From positions 1-64,000 of IMG/VR virus record IMGVR_UViG_3300033148_002931: a DNA stretch of 64,000 nucleotides; one strand, written 5' to 3'. Positions 48,957-56,974 of the stretch are shown piece by piece. The notes under the pieces were generated by a model. It worked only from the letters and a program-made list of their open reading frames with translations. It was not told where the DNA came from and did no database searches. A program made the translations under genes and the position numbers. The first letter of the stretch is position 1; the number at the start of each line of letters is the position of its first letter. This stretch comes from a virus.

Positions 48957-50240
48957 ATGAATAAAAAAGATGAAATATTAGAATTAGTAAATAAATATTG
49001 GTTGCCAAAGCAAGATAAATTATTTATACCAGGTGTATCTCCAATACCAGCCTCTTTCCCTACAATAAATAGTGAAGATATTGCATCTGTAATAGATATT
49101 ACACTTGATGGTTGGTTTACTGAATTCAAAGCATGTGCCCAATTTGGCAAGGCATTAGAAAAATACACGGGCAAGAAACATGCTGTTTTAGTCAATTCTG
49201 GTAGTTCTGCTAGTCTGGTAGCAATGTCTACGATGTTAGAGGGTAGGAGAGAGAAGTTTGTACTAACAACTGCGTTAGCATTTCCAACAACAGTAGCACC
49301 CATTTATCAAAATAACAAAATTCCTATCTATATTGATGTGGATATAGAAACTCTTTCTCCTAATTGGGAACAGGCTAGAGATATGCTAGACGAACATGGA
49401 GATGATATAGCTGGATCAATCTTTACTCATACACTTGGATTTCCTTATGATGAGCAGAGGTTTAGTGTTGCATTAAAAGAGAAAGATAAATTTTTAATAA
49501 GCGATTCGTGTGACTCTCTTGGGGCTAAGGTGGGAATAAATGGAGAGCATGCTGGAAGTTTTAGTGATGCAATGACATTATCATTCTTCCCCGCCCATCA
49601 GGTGACTTGTGGTGAGGGTGGCGCTATTTTATTTGATGATGATGAGTTATATAAGAAGGCAAGAAGTTATGTTAATTGGGGACGCTCATGTTATTGCTTA
49701 CCCGGACAAAGTAATGCTTGCGGAAAGAGATTTACATGGGAAAACAGAGGAACATTACCTGAGGGCTATGACCATAAATATATCTTTGATAGACTTGGGT
49801 ATAATCTGAAAATGACAGAATGGCAAGCTGCATTAGGTTTATCTCAGATAAATAAAATAGATGAATTTGTAGACATAAGACAATCAAATTATATTGATTT
49901 GAAGTTTAGAATTTGGCAACATATTTTTTTGCCCTCAATTAAATTATCTCATACATCCCCATTTGGTGTACCAATTATGGTACACAAAGATGCCCCATTT
50001 TCCGCTAACGAAATGATAAAGTTCTTAGAGTCAAAGAAAATCTATACAAGAAGGTTCTTTGCTGGTAATATTACAAGACAACCCGGATATATGAACTTGC
50101 CTTATATTTATAAAGATTTAACCAATACAGATTATATAATGAATAGTGGGTTCTGGATAGGTTGTCATCCAGGAATAACAAGACAGATGCTGGATTATAT
50201 GATAGAGATGATAAATGAATTTGTTGAAAAGTATGAATAA
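48957..50240 (+). CDS. CDP-4-dehydro-6-deoxyglucose-3-dehydrase (E1)-like enzyme
   Basis: 427 residues of the DegT/DnrJ/EryC1 fold. The PLP lysine is replaced by His214 (SFFPAHQVTCGEGG), the hallmark of E1/RfbH/DdhC, which removes the 3-hydroxyl in making 3,6-dideoxyhexoses. A C-x-C-x7-C cluster (RSCYCLPGQSNACGKRF, about 240-256) plus an upstream Cys matches the [2Fe-2S] site. LPEGYDHKYIFDRLGYNLKMT follows as in RfbH. No E3 reductase or CDP-glucose genes are in the window, so host partners would be needed. Confidence 0.82.
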   Translation: MNKKDEILELVNKYWLPKQDKLFIPGVSPIPASFPTINSEDIASVIDITLDGWFTEFKACAQFGKALEKYTGKKHAVLVNSGSSASLVAMSTMLEGRREKFVLTTALAFPTTVAPIYQNNKIPIYIDVDIETLSPNWEQARDMLDEHGDDIAGSIFTHTLGFPYDEQRFSVALKEKDKFLISDSCDSLGAKVGINGEHAGSFSDAMTLSFFPAHQVTCGEGGAILFDDDELYKKARSYVNWGRSCYCLPGQSNACGKRFTWENRGTLPEGYDHKYIFDRLGYNLKMTEWQAALGLSQINKIDEFVDIRQSNYIDLKFRIWQHIFLPSIKLSHTSPFGVPIMVHKDAPFSANEMIKFLESKKIYTRRFFAGNITRQPGYMNLPYIYKDLTNTDYIMNSGFWIGCHPGITRQMLDYMIEMINEFVEKYE

Positions 50241-50368
50241 TGTATTCAGTAATTGATACCATAATGTTTGTGATTATTCCTTATATGATTTTTATAGCAA
50301 TACTAATTCTTCCTCTAGCAATGATTTGGAAGATTATAAATATGATTTTTAGAAAGGAGAAAATGTGA
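50240..50368 (+). CDS. 42-residue membrane miniprotein
   Basis: Its ATG overlaps the previous stop by one base (TAATG) and its end overlaps the next GTG start. One hydrophobic helix (about 5-32) with a basic C-terminus (IINMIFRKEKM). The next gene's AAAGGAG lies within its last codons. Function unknown. Confidence 0.5.
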   Translation: MYSVIDTIMFVIIPYMIFIAILILPLAMIWKIINMIFRKEKM

Positions 50369-51288
50369 GAGTAGTTCTTAGCGGAATATTTTATCCATTT
50401 GCAATGCTTTCCTTTTTCTGGAGAGCATTAGAACGCAGAGAAGATGTAGAATTATGTACTGTGGGGCCATTCACAGGAACGTGGATACCTTGGAATCATT
50501 CTATGGATTTATCTCCAAAATATGTTAGAACACCAACAGTACCATTACCAAAAGAGGCAATACAACAACAGTTACCAGCAAAGTTTGTAGAAAACTTATT
50601 GCCAGGGAAATTCAAGAGCCCTGACTTATGGCTTCAGGTAGATGCCGGATGGCATGTAACTACTAAACCAGAAGCAACAGTAGTAGCATTAGTCAAAACC
50701 GATCCGCATGCTATTCCGAAGAAATATTATGATATTCCCGCAAGCTATTCTGATAGAGTATTTACAATGCAGACGCCATATCTCATTCCTGGCGAATTCT
50801 ACTTGCCTTATGCTTATGATCCAGAGATACATTATCCAATGAAAGAAGTAAAAAAGAAATATGATGTTTGCATGGTTGGATTATTATATCCAGAAAGAAA
50901 AAGAATACTAGATATGGCAAAGGCAAGAGGATTAAGTACATATTACAGCATAGGTGAAGTTTATGATGAGTATAGACTTCGCTATAATGAAAGCAGATGT
51001 GCAATAAATTGGTCTAGTGCTAAGGACTTGCCTACACGAGTGTTTGAATATGCAGCAATGGGTATTCCTATGGTAACAAATAGAGTACCCGACCTTAATA
51101 CATTCTTTGTAGAAAAAGATCACTTCCTCGGTGCAGATACAATAGAAGAGGCGATGGAACAAATAATGTTTATTATAGAGAACCCTGAAGAAGCTAATAA
51201 GATGGCTTATGCTGCACAAAGAAAAGTAAAAGCTCATACTTGGAAACATAGAATAAATCAAGTATTAGAAATATGTAAGTTAGTATAA
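50365..51288 (+). CDS. CgeB/GT4-like glycosyltransferase
   Basis: 307 residues, GTG start with AAAGGAG 6 bp upstream. C-terminal RVFEYAAMGIPMVTNRVPDLNTFF (about 222-245) is the nucleotide-sugar-binding EAxAxGxPV-type segment of GT-B enzymes of the CgeB group. N-terminal half is the acceptor-side domain. Substrate unknown. Confidence 0.72.
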   Translation: MRVVLSGIFYPFAMLSFFWRALERREDVELCTVGPFTGTWIPWNHSMDLSPKYVRTPTVPLPKEAIQQQLPAKFVENLLPGKFKSPDLWLQVDAGWHVTTKPEATVVALVKTDPHAIPKKYYDIPASYSDRVFTMQTPYLIPGEFYLPYAYDPEIHYPMKEVKKKYDVCMVGLLYPERKRILDMAKARGLSTYYSIGEVYDEYRLRYNESRCAINWSSAKDLPTRVFEYAAMGIPMVTNRVPDLNTFFVEKDHFLGADTIEEAMEQIMFIIENPEEANKMAYAAQRKVKAHTWKHRINQVLEICKLV

Positions 51289-51299
51289 GGAGAAAGAAT

Positions 51300-51650
51300 A
51301 TGAAAGATGTTAAAGATAAGATAAAGACATTGAAAGTAATTAAACATGCTGGAATACCAACAGAAACAACTACATTAGATGGGAAGAAAGTGTATAGACA
51401 AGAAAAGATATATTTGCCTAGTTATGGTAGATATGTAATGTGTGCTCCTTATGATAACCATTTTATATACTTGACAGATACAAAAGGTTGGGCAATTATG
51501 TGCACGTGTGGAAGTGCAGGAGTAATTTCAGGCTATAATGCTTATAAAAATGATGCTTCCCCTACAAGTGGAGAAGGAATAGTGCCAGGGGAGTTGCTTG
51601 TTTGTTATACTCATGCAAATACTGGGAGGCACGCTGATGGCACAAGTTAA
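51300..51650 (+). CDS. 116-residue protein, function unknown
   Basis: AAGGAG 8 bp upstream. Beta-rich, with MCTCGSAGVISGYNAYKN near residue 67, a Gly/Cys-rich loop. Similar sequences occur as uncharacterised phage proteins. Function unknown. Confidence 0.55.
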   Translation: MKDVKDKIKTLKVIKHAGIPTETTTLDGKKVYRQEKIYLPSYGRYVMCAPYDNHFIYLTDTKGWAIMCTCGSAGVISGYNAYKNDASPTSGEGIVPGELLVCYTHANTGRHADGTS

Positions 51651-51819
51651 AGTAACAGTAAACATTGAATATTTCAAACTAAAAATGAGAGACAAGAAAT
51701 GGCATATCTTTAGACGAATAGTAATTCCTAAACCATATCGTACACAGGAAGATATGGGATGGATATTTGAGGATGAGAAAGAAGTAGATATGCTAGTTAG
51801 TTTCTTGAATGAAGCATGA
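51637..51819 (+). CDS. 60-residue protein, function unknown
   Basis: ATG at 51637 chosen because GGAGG is 8 bp upstream; a longer frame begins at 51598. Basic, beta-like (VKVTVNIEYFKLKMRDKKWHIF). Overlaps both neighbours. Function unknown. Confidence 0.55.
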   Translation: MAQVKVTVNIEYFKLKMRDKKWHIFRRIVIPKPYRTQEDMGWIFEDEKEVDMLVSFLNEA

Positions 51820-52202
51820 AAATATTTGCGAATTTTGATTTCCAGTTAAATGGTTTAGGATATTCAATTGAGCACTCTAGTGTTACAATAAATAATGAGT
51901 ATATTAAAGACGTGGTACGTTATCATATTCATTATAACGAAATTGAGTTTTTCGAATTAATTGGTAAGGGATATATAAATCCTAAATTTAGGTTGGATTG
52001 CGTGGACATTCCAGGGGAACGTGGTGTTACACATTATTCTATGTATGCAGATCAAACATACGACTTTTCTTATATAGATATTCCTGAGAGTAAATTTCTT
52101 GAAGTTACTAAAAGCTTAGCAGAAATTGCATGTTGTGGTATTTATTATCGAAGCCATAGAGATTATCCAGAGGGTTATTGGGTATTATCTACTGAGGAAT
52201 AA
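51816..52202 (+). CDS. 128-residue protein, function unknown
   Basis: ATGA coupling to the previous gene. Tyr/His-rich mixed fold. Between small genes and a nucleotidyltransferase. No family recognised. Confidence 0.55.
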   Translation: MKIFANFDFQLNGLGYSIEHSSVTINNEYIKDVVRYHIHYNEIEFFELIGKGYINPKFRLDCVDIPGERGVTHYSMYADQTYDFSYIDIPESKFLEVTKSLAEIACCGIYYRSHRDYPEGYWVLSTEE

Positions 52203-52204
52203 TA

Positions 52205-52861
52205 ATGAAAATATATTTGATGGCGCAGGGTAAAGGTAGTAGATGGGAATGGAATAAGGGAAGAAAGTCTGCTAAGTATAAACAATTAGTCAAAGTTGGT
52301 GATGAACCATTGATTGTTAGAACTCTAAGACAATTACAAGATAGAGGAGAGACTAATACTTTAGTTATTGCTGATGGAGATTTCTTTCCAAAAGTAAAAG
52401 AATATGCTATGCTCCAAACTAATCCTGAGCCAGTAGGTACAATCAATGAAGGAATATTGTCTTTGTATCGAGGTTGGACGGAGGAGAAACAGTCTGTTTT
52501 TTTATTGGGTGATGTGGTATTTAGCAACCAAGCATTAGATACTATATTGCAAAGTAATCGTAGCTTTGCAATATTTGGTAGGAAAGGAAGAAATAAATAT
52601 ACAAGTAAAGTAGCCAGTGAAATATTTGCAGTTTCTGTTAGAGGTTCTAAAGTAAAGTGGCTTAAAGAATTATTAATGATACTCAAACGAAAGGAAGCAC
52701 CTAAGTTATGGGATATGTATGATGTAGTTAAATATCAACAGCCAAACCCAATGATAAAAATTGATGATTATACAGATGATGTAGACAGTCCAGGAGAATA
52801 CCAGGAGTGGTTCAAAACATTAGAAAAATTAGCCCTAGAGGATGATGCAAATTGGCAGTAA
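52205..52861 (+). CDS. Sugar nucleotidyltransferase (MobA/GalU-like fold)
   Basis: 218 residues. N-terminal MAQGKGSRW...KYKQLVKVGDEPLIVRTL gives the GxGxR nucleotide-binding loop and the Lys used by NTP transferases; FLLGDVVF near residue 99 and TDDVDSPGEY near 196 supply metal-binding acidics. The enzyme would activate a sugar-1-phosphate, or a related substrate, as NDP-sugar for the nearby glycosyltransferases. Contains an AAACAG-T-CTGTTT word at 52487. Confidence 0.75.
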   Translation: MKIYLMAQGKGSRWEWNKGRKSAKYKQLVKVGDEPLIVRTLRQLQDRGETNTLVIADGDFFPKVKEYAMLQTNPEPVGTINEGILSLYRGWTEEKQSVFLLGDVVFSNQALDTILQSNRSFAIFGRKGRNKYTSKVASEIFAVSVRGSKVKWLKELLMILKRKEAPKLWDMYDVVKYQQPNPMIKIDDYTDDVDSPGEYQEWFKTLEKLALEDDANWQ

Positions 52862-53694
52862 TAGATTGTTTTAGTTTTTTCAATGAACTTGAATTATTGA
52901 GAATACGTTTACATGAGTTATCTGATGTAGTAGATAAATTTGTATTAGTAGAGGCTACCAAGACACATTCGGGGTTAGATAAAGTATTACATTACGAAAT
53001 ACATAAAGAGGAATTTGTAGAATTTCAAGATAAGATTGTTCATGTTATTGTAGAAGATATGCCAATGACTAAAAAAGAGATAGAAAACGCTATTACACCA
53101 CAGGATAGACATTGGCTAGATACTGGTTATCAGCTAGGTGATAATTGGGTAAGAGAGCGATTTCAAAGAAACGCAATAATGAGGGCATTACAAGATACTA
53201 ATCCTAGAGATATTATTATTATCGAGGATGCGGATGAGATGGTTAGACCAGAGATAATATCTAATCTTGATGCTACAATGGTGGCTGGTTCTAATGCAGT
53301 GGGACAGACACTGCACTCTTATTATCTCAATTGGGAATGTGTAAATATGCCTTGGTGGGGAAGTAAAATATTGCATAGGGAATTTGTAACTAATCCTAGT
53401 GAGCATAGATTTCATACAGTTGCCTCTCAGTATATTCATAATGGTGGTTGGCATCTCAGCTATCTGGGTGGCATAAGTGCTATTCAAGATAAGATAAAAG
53501 CTTTTGCGCATCAAGAGTTCAATATTCCTGAAGTGTTCGATGTGATGGAACAAAAGCTTGCACAACAGAAGGATGGGATTGGTAGATTGTATGAATATGA
53601 GGTAGTGCCAATAGATGATAGTTACCCAAAGTATATACAAAATAACTTAAGAGAGTTTGAACATTGGATGTATAATGAACACTACAAGATTTAA
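52852..53694 (+). CDS. GT17 family glycosyltransferase
   Basis: 280 residues, TTG start (MAVIDCFSFFNELELLRIRL is the family's conserved N-terminus). FVLVEATKTHSG near residue 30, IIEDADEMVRPE near residue 123 and LNWECVNMPWWG near 161 fit GT17, known for beta-1,4-GlcNAc transfer to mannose in eukaryotes and also present in phages and bacteria. Overlaps the nucleotidyltransferase by 10 bp. Confidence 0.8.
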   Translation: MAVIDCFSFFNELELLRIRLHELSDVVDKFVLVEATKTHSGLDKVLHYEIHKEEFVEFQDKIVHVIVEDMPMTKKEIENAITPQDRHWLDTGYQLGDNWVRERFQRNAIMRALQDTNPRDIIIIEDADEMVRPEIISNLDATMVAGSNAVGQTLHSYYLNWECVNMPWWGSKILHREFVTNPSEHRFHTVASQYIHNGGWHLSYLGGISAIQDKIKAFAHQEFNIPEVFDVMEQKLAQQKDGIGRLYEYEVVPIDDSYPKYIQNNLREFEHWMYNEHYKI

Positions 53695-54376
53695 TCCTAC
53701 CCCGAATGGTGCATTACACTTAGGGCATGTTTATAATATACTTTTCAATGAACAATTTGCTCATAATAACGGCGGAAAATTTTATGTGCGGTTTGAGGAC
53801 ACTTGTCAAGCTCTTATTACAGAGAATATACCTCCAGAACATATAAAACCAATTATGCAATTACAAAGAAATGATATAGAATGGTTGGGAATAGATGTTG
53901 ATGTTTGGGATACTCAAGCTATCTGGAAGGATGAGGCAGATAAAAAGATAAGCCAATATATAAAACTTGATAAGTTACGTATACCTTATCCTCACAATAT
54001 GCCGGTATCTATTGGGACAGTAGATGAATTTTATCCATATACACCTTACCATACTGCGTTTCGAGTGGTTCTGGATAATATGATTGGTATCACTCATGTT
54101 ATTCGTGGTAATGAGTTTTTGACTGAGTATTCTTTATATTACTTTTTCTGCGATTTATTTGGTTATGATGTACCACATTTTCTTTATATACCGCGGTTAG
54201 TTAGTAGTTCTGGTGATATTTCTAAGTCTCATGGTGGTTACTCTATTGCAGAATTACGCGCTTCGGGGTATAATCCAAAAGAAATAAGGAAACTACTAAG
54301 AGAATCTTGTTTGAAGTGGCCCAATAATGGTTGGACATTCCAAAATCTTAAGGTAAACCCACGGGTTAATTTATGA
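53675..54376 (+). CDS. Stand-alone GluRS-like catalytic core (GluQ-RS/YadB-like)
   Basis: 233 residues from ATG 53675. TRFNPTPNGALHLGH at the N-terminus carries the HIGH-type signature of class I GluRS, RFEDT near residue 38 matches the RIEDTD segment, GITHVIRGNEFLTE near 144 is also GluRS-typical, and SGDISKSHGG near 182 is the KMSKS loop. The anticodon-binding domain and, partly, the stem-contact fold are missing, as in GluQ-RS, but it is shorter than that enzyme (about 300). It may attach glutamate to something other than a canonical tRNA. It overlaps GT17 and is ATGA-coupled to the ABC permease. Confidence 0.82.
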   Translation: MNTTRFNPTPNGALHLGHVYNILFNEQFAHNNGGKFYVRFEDTCQALITENIPPEHIKPIMQLQRNDIEWLGIDVDVWDTQAIWKDEADKKISQYIKLDKLRIPYPHNMPVSIGTVDEFYPYTPYHTAFRVVLDNMIGITHVIRGNEFLTEYSLYYFFCDLFGYDVPHFLYIPRLVSSSGDISKSHGGYSIAELRASGYNPKEIRKLLRESCLKWPNNGWTFQNLKVNPRVNL

Positions 54377-55287
54377 GACGAGTATTAGGATTAATAATTA
54401 TAAACATAATTTTTATTGTAATTCTTAGTATTGCTACACCTCATTTCTTTAGTAAAAGTAACCTGATAGTATTAGTAGACAACATGGCATTAGAGGCTAT
54501 TGTTTTGTCTGGATATACATTATTATTAGTAGGTGGAAACTTCGATCTTTCTGTTGATGGTATTGTGGCATTAAGTGGAGTTTCTGCTGGGCTTATGATG
54601 AACTCTGGTATACATTGGATAATCGCTGTTATAGCTTCTTTATTGCTGGCAGGGATAATTGGGGCAATCAATGGAGTAATAGTAACTAAGATTGGTATTA
54701 ATGGATTAATTGCTACATTAACAACATGGTGGATATGTCTTGGGATTACATTTGGAATGACTAAAGCACTTGCACCTTATGGTTTTCCTGAAGTATTTCA
54801 GTGGTTCGGACAGGTGAGAGTTCTTGGTTTCCGCTCTATTATTTTTTATGCTATCGTGATTACTATAATTTTATCTATTGTCTTACATTTCACAAAGCTA
54901 GGATCACATCTTTATCTTAGTGGTGATAATAAGCAAGCATCAGAAATGATGGGAATAGATACTGCGAGATTAGGAATAATGACATATGTATTAGTAGGTC
55001 TATTGGCGGGATTTGTTGGAATTATGCTAACATCTAAACTAAATGCTGCTAGTCCTATGGCAGTAGATGGAATGGCATTGCGAGTTATCGCGGCGTCTGT
55101 GTTAGGAGGTGCAAATTTAAGTGGTGGTAAAGGTTCGATTGTAAGTGGATTATTAGGTTTATGTTTGATGGGCATTCTTAGTAATGCCATTATTCAATTA
55201 GGTATATCCCCCTATTTTCAAAAAGCTATATTGGGTGGGGTATTATTAGTAGCAGTTTTAACAGAAAAAATAAGGAGAACAGAATGA
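54373..55287 (+). CDS. RbsC-type sugar ABC transporter permease
   Basis: 304 residues with about eight to ten hydrophobic segments. SGDNKQASEMMGI near residue 197 is the cytoplasmic EAA-like coupling loop, and VLGGANLSGGKGSIVSGLLG near 240 is the conserved motif of the ribose/xylose/galactose permease family. ATGA overlaps at both ends tie it to the GluRS-like and binding-protein genes. It forms the membrane pore of a pentose/hexose importer. Confidence 0.9.
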   Translation: MRRVLGLIIINIIFIVILSIATPHFFSKSNLIVLVDNMALEAIVLSGYTLLLVGGNFDLSVDGIVALSGVSAGLMMNSGIHWIIAVIASLLLAGIIGAINGVIVTKIGINGLIATLTTWWICLGITFGMTKALAPYGFPEVFQWFGQVRVLGFRSIIFYAIVITIILSIVLHFTKLGSHLYLSGDNKQASEMMGIDTARLGIMTYVLVGLLAGFVGIMLTSKLNAASPMAVDGMALRVIAASVLGGANLSGGKGSIVSGLLGLCLMGILSNAIIQLGISPYFQKAILGGVLLVAVLTEKIRRTE

Positions 55288-56231
55288 AATTACGATTATT
55301 AGTTTATATTTTGTTAGTTGTTTTATTAGCGGGATGTGTTGGAGCTAATCAGCCAGAAGTAGTAGGTGTAGAAGAAAGTAGAACTGGAACTTATTACTTT
55401 CTAGCAGCGAATAATGCTGATCCATTCTATATTCCTGGCGTAGCCGGATTTACTGATGCAGCCGATGCGGTCGGAATGAAGTCGGAATTTGTTGGGCCAA
55501 TGGAAGCAAGCACCAGTGAACAGATGAAAACATTTGAAGAGTTATTGGCTAATCCGAAAACGAAAGGTATTTTCTGGTATCCAATGGATACTAATGTTGG
55601 CGAGCCTTTAGTAAAAGAGGCAATTGCCAAAAATATACCATTTGTAATTGGTGCTGCCGACAGTGCGTTTAAGACTCGTAATGCTTTTATTGGTTATGAT
55701 AATACAGTTTTGGGAAACCAGGCTGCCGAGTGGGCAGCTAAGTTAATTGATTGCAAAGGTTCTGTTGGTACAATTGCTACCATTGGTGATAGTTTGACTG
55801 AACGTACAGAAGCATTTAATGCGCATATTGCAGAACTTTGCCCTGATGTAGAAGTACGTGAACGAGCATCGCATGATGGTAGTGCGGTTACAGCTAGTGC
55901 AACGATTGATGCTTATGTTGTTGCATATCCAGACTTGACGTTACTATGGTTTGCTGATGGAACATCAAGTCAAATGGTGCAGAACTGGAAAGATAAACAG
56001 GCACAAGGTATCAAGACACTATTCTTAGCAATGGATATGCCTCCTTCTACACTGGAAGCAGTAAGGGATGGTGTGTATGTCGGAAGCGTGGGGCAGGATA
56101 CTTATACAGAAGCCTTCTGGGGTGTAATGTTACTTGACGCGTTGAGTAAAGGTCAACGTGTTCCTGATACATTGTATTTATCGGTTATTATGGTTGATAA
56201 AAATAATGTAGATCAGTATATTGAGAAATGA
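55284..56231 (+). CDS. RbsB-type sugar-binding lipoprotein
   Basis: 315 residues. Signal peptide with lipobox LLAGC at about residues 15-19 gives a membrane-anchored binding protein. YYFLAANNADPFYIPGVAGF near residue 36, IFWYPMD near 96 and FIGYDN near 135 are typical of the periplasmic-binding protein 4 family (ribose/galactose-like). ATGA coupling on both sides. The sugar is unknown. Confidence 0.88.
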   Translation: MKLRLLVYILLVVLLAGCVGANQPEVVGVEESRTGTYYFLAANNADPFYIPGVAGFTDAADAVGMKSEFVGPMEASTSEQMKTFEELLANPKTKGIFWYPMDTNVGEPLVKEAIAKNIPFVIGAADSAFKTRNAFIGYDNTVLGNQAAEWAAKLIDCKGSVGTIATIGDSLTERTEAFNAHIAELCPDVEVRERASHDGSAVTASATIDAYVVAYPDLTLLWFADGTSSQMVQNWKDKQAQGIKTLFLAMDMPPSTLEAVRDGVYVGSVGQDTYTEAFWGVMLLDALSKGQRVPDTLYLSVIMVDKNNVDQYIEK

Positions 56232-56974
56232 CCCTTCTTGAAATGAGGAATATCTCCAAGTCTTTTGGGGATATTCATTCTCTTATTGATATAAACCTTG
56301 CTATACATCCAGGAGAAGTAGTCGGCTTACTTGGAGATAATGGTGCTGGCAAGTCTACTCTTATAAAGATAATGACAGGTTATTATCAACCTAATAATGG
56401 TGGTGAGATATACTGGAAGGGTGAGAAAGTAAAACTGACTGTTTCTAAAGGTAGAGATTTGGGAATAGAAACAGTTTATCAGGAACGCGCGTTGGCGGAG
56501 CAACAAGCTATTTGGCGTAATATTTTCATGGGGAGAGAGATAACTAGAAATGGGTTTATGAAAATAAAGGAAATGCAAGAAAAAGCTAATGACTTGATGG
56601 ATAGTATGGGATATAGTGGTTCTTCTATTACATCAACAAAGTTAGTAAACACTATGTCTGGAGGAGAAAGGCAAGGTATAGCTATTACTAGGGCATTATA
56701 CTTTCAGGCGGAACTGATAATCCTGGATGAACCAACCATGGGATTATCTATTGCGGAGACACGAAAAGTCTTGGAGTTTGTGAAGAATATAAAAGATGCA
56801 GGAAAATCTTGTGTATTCATTGACCACAACATTTTCCATGTTTATCCAGTTGCTGATAGAATAGTTGTATTAGATCGTGGGGTGGTAGCGGGTGAATATT
56901 ATAAGGATGATTTGACGTTAGATGAACTAACGGATAAATTGTATCATGTAGCACGTACAGGAACAATGTTATGA
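56228..56974 (+). CDS. Single-domain RbsA-type sugar ABC ATPase
   Basis: 248 residues. Walker A GDNGAGKST near residue 36, signature TMSGGERQG near residue 142, Walker B LIILDEPTMGLS near residue 163, switch His in FIDHN near 197. RbsA proteins usually fuse two such domains (about 500 residues); this has one, as in FrcA-type systems, so it would act as a homodimer. ATGA overlaps bind it to the binding protein and the glycosidase gene. Confidence 0.9.
   Translation: MTLLEMRNISKSFGDIHSLIDINLAIHPGEVVGLLGDNGAGKSTLIKIMTGYYQPNNGGEIYWKGEKVKLTVSKGRDLGIETVYQERALAEQQAIWRNIFMGREITRNGFMKIKEMQEKANDLMDSMGYSGSSITSTKLVNTMSGGERQGIAITRALYFQAELIILDEPTMGLSIAETRKVLEFVKNIKDAGKSCVFIDHNIFHVYPVADRIVVLDRGVVAGEYYKDDLTLDELTDKLYHVARTGTML

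Noticed and set aside
54373-56974. Assembly chimera with a bacterial contig
   Set aside because: Base composition, small-gene style, ATGA coupling and short overlaps are continuous across the region, and phage genes resume in the same direction at 62156. It cannot be fully excluded without reads.
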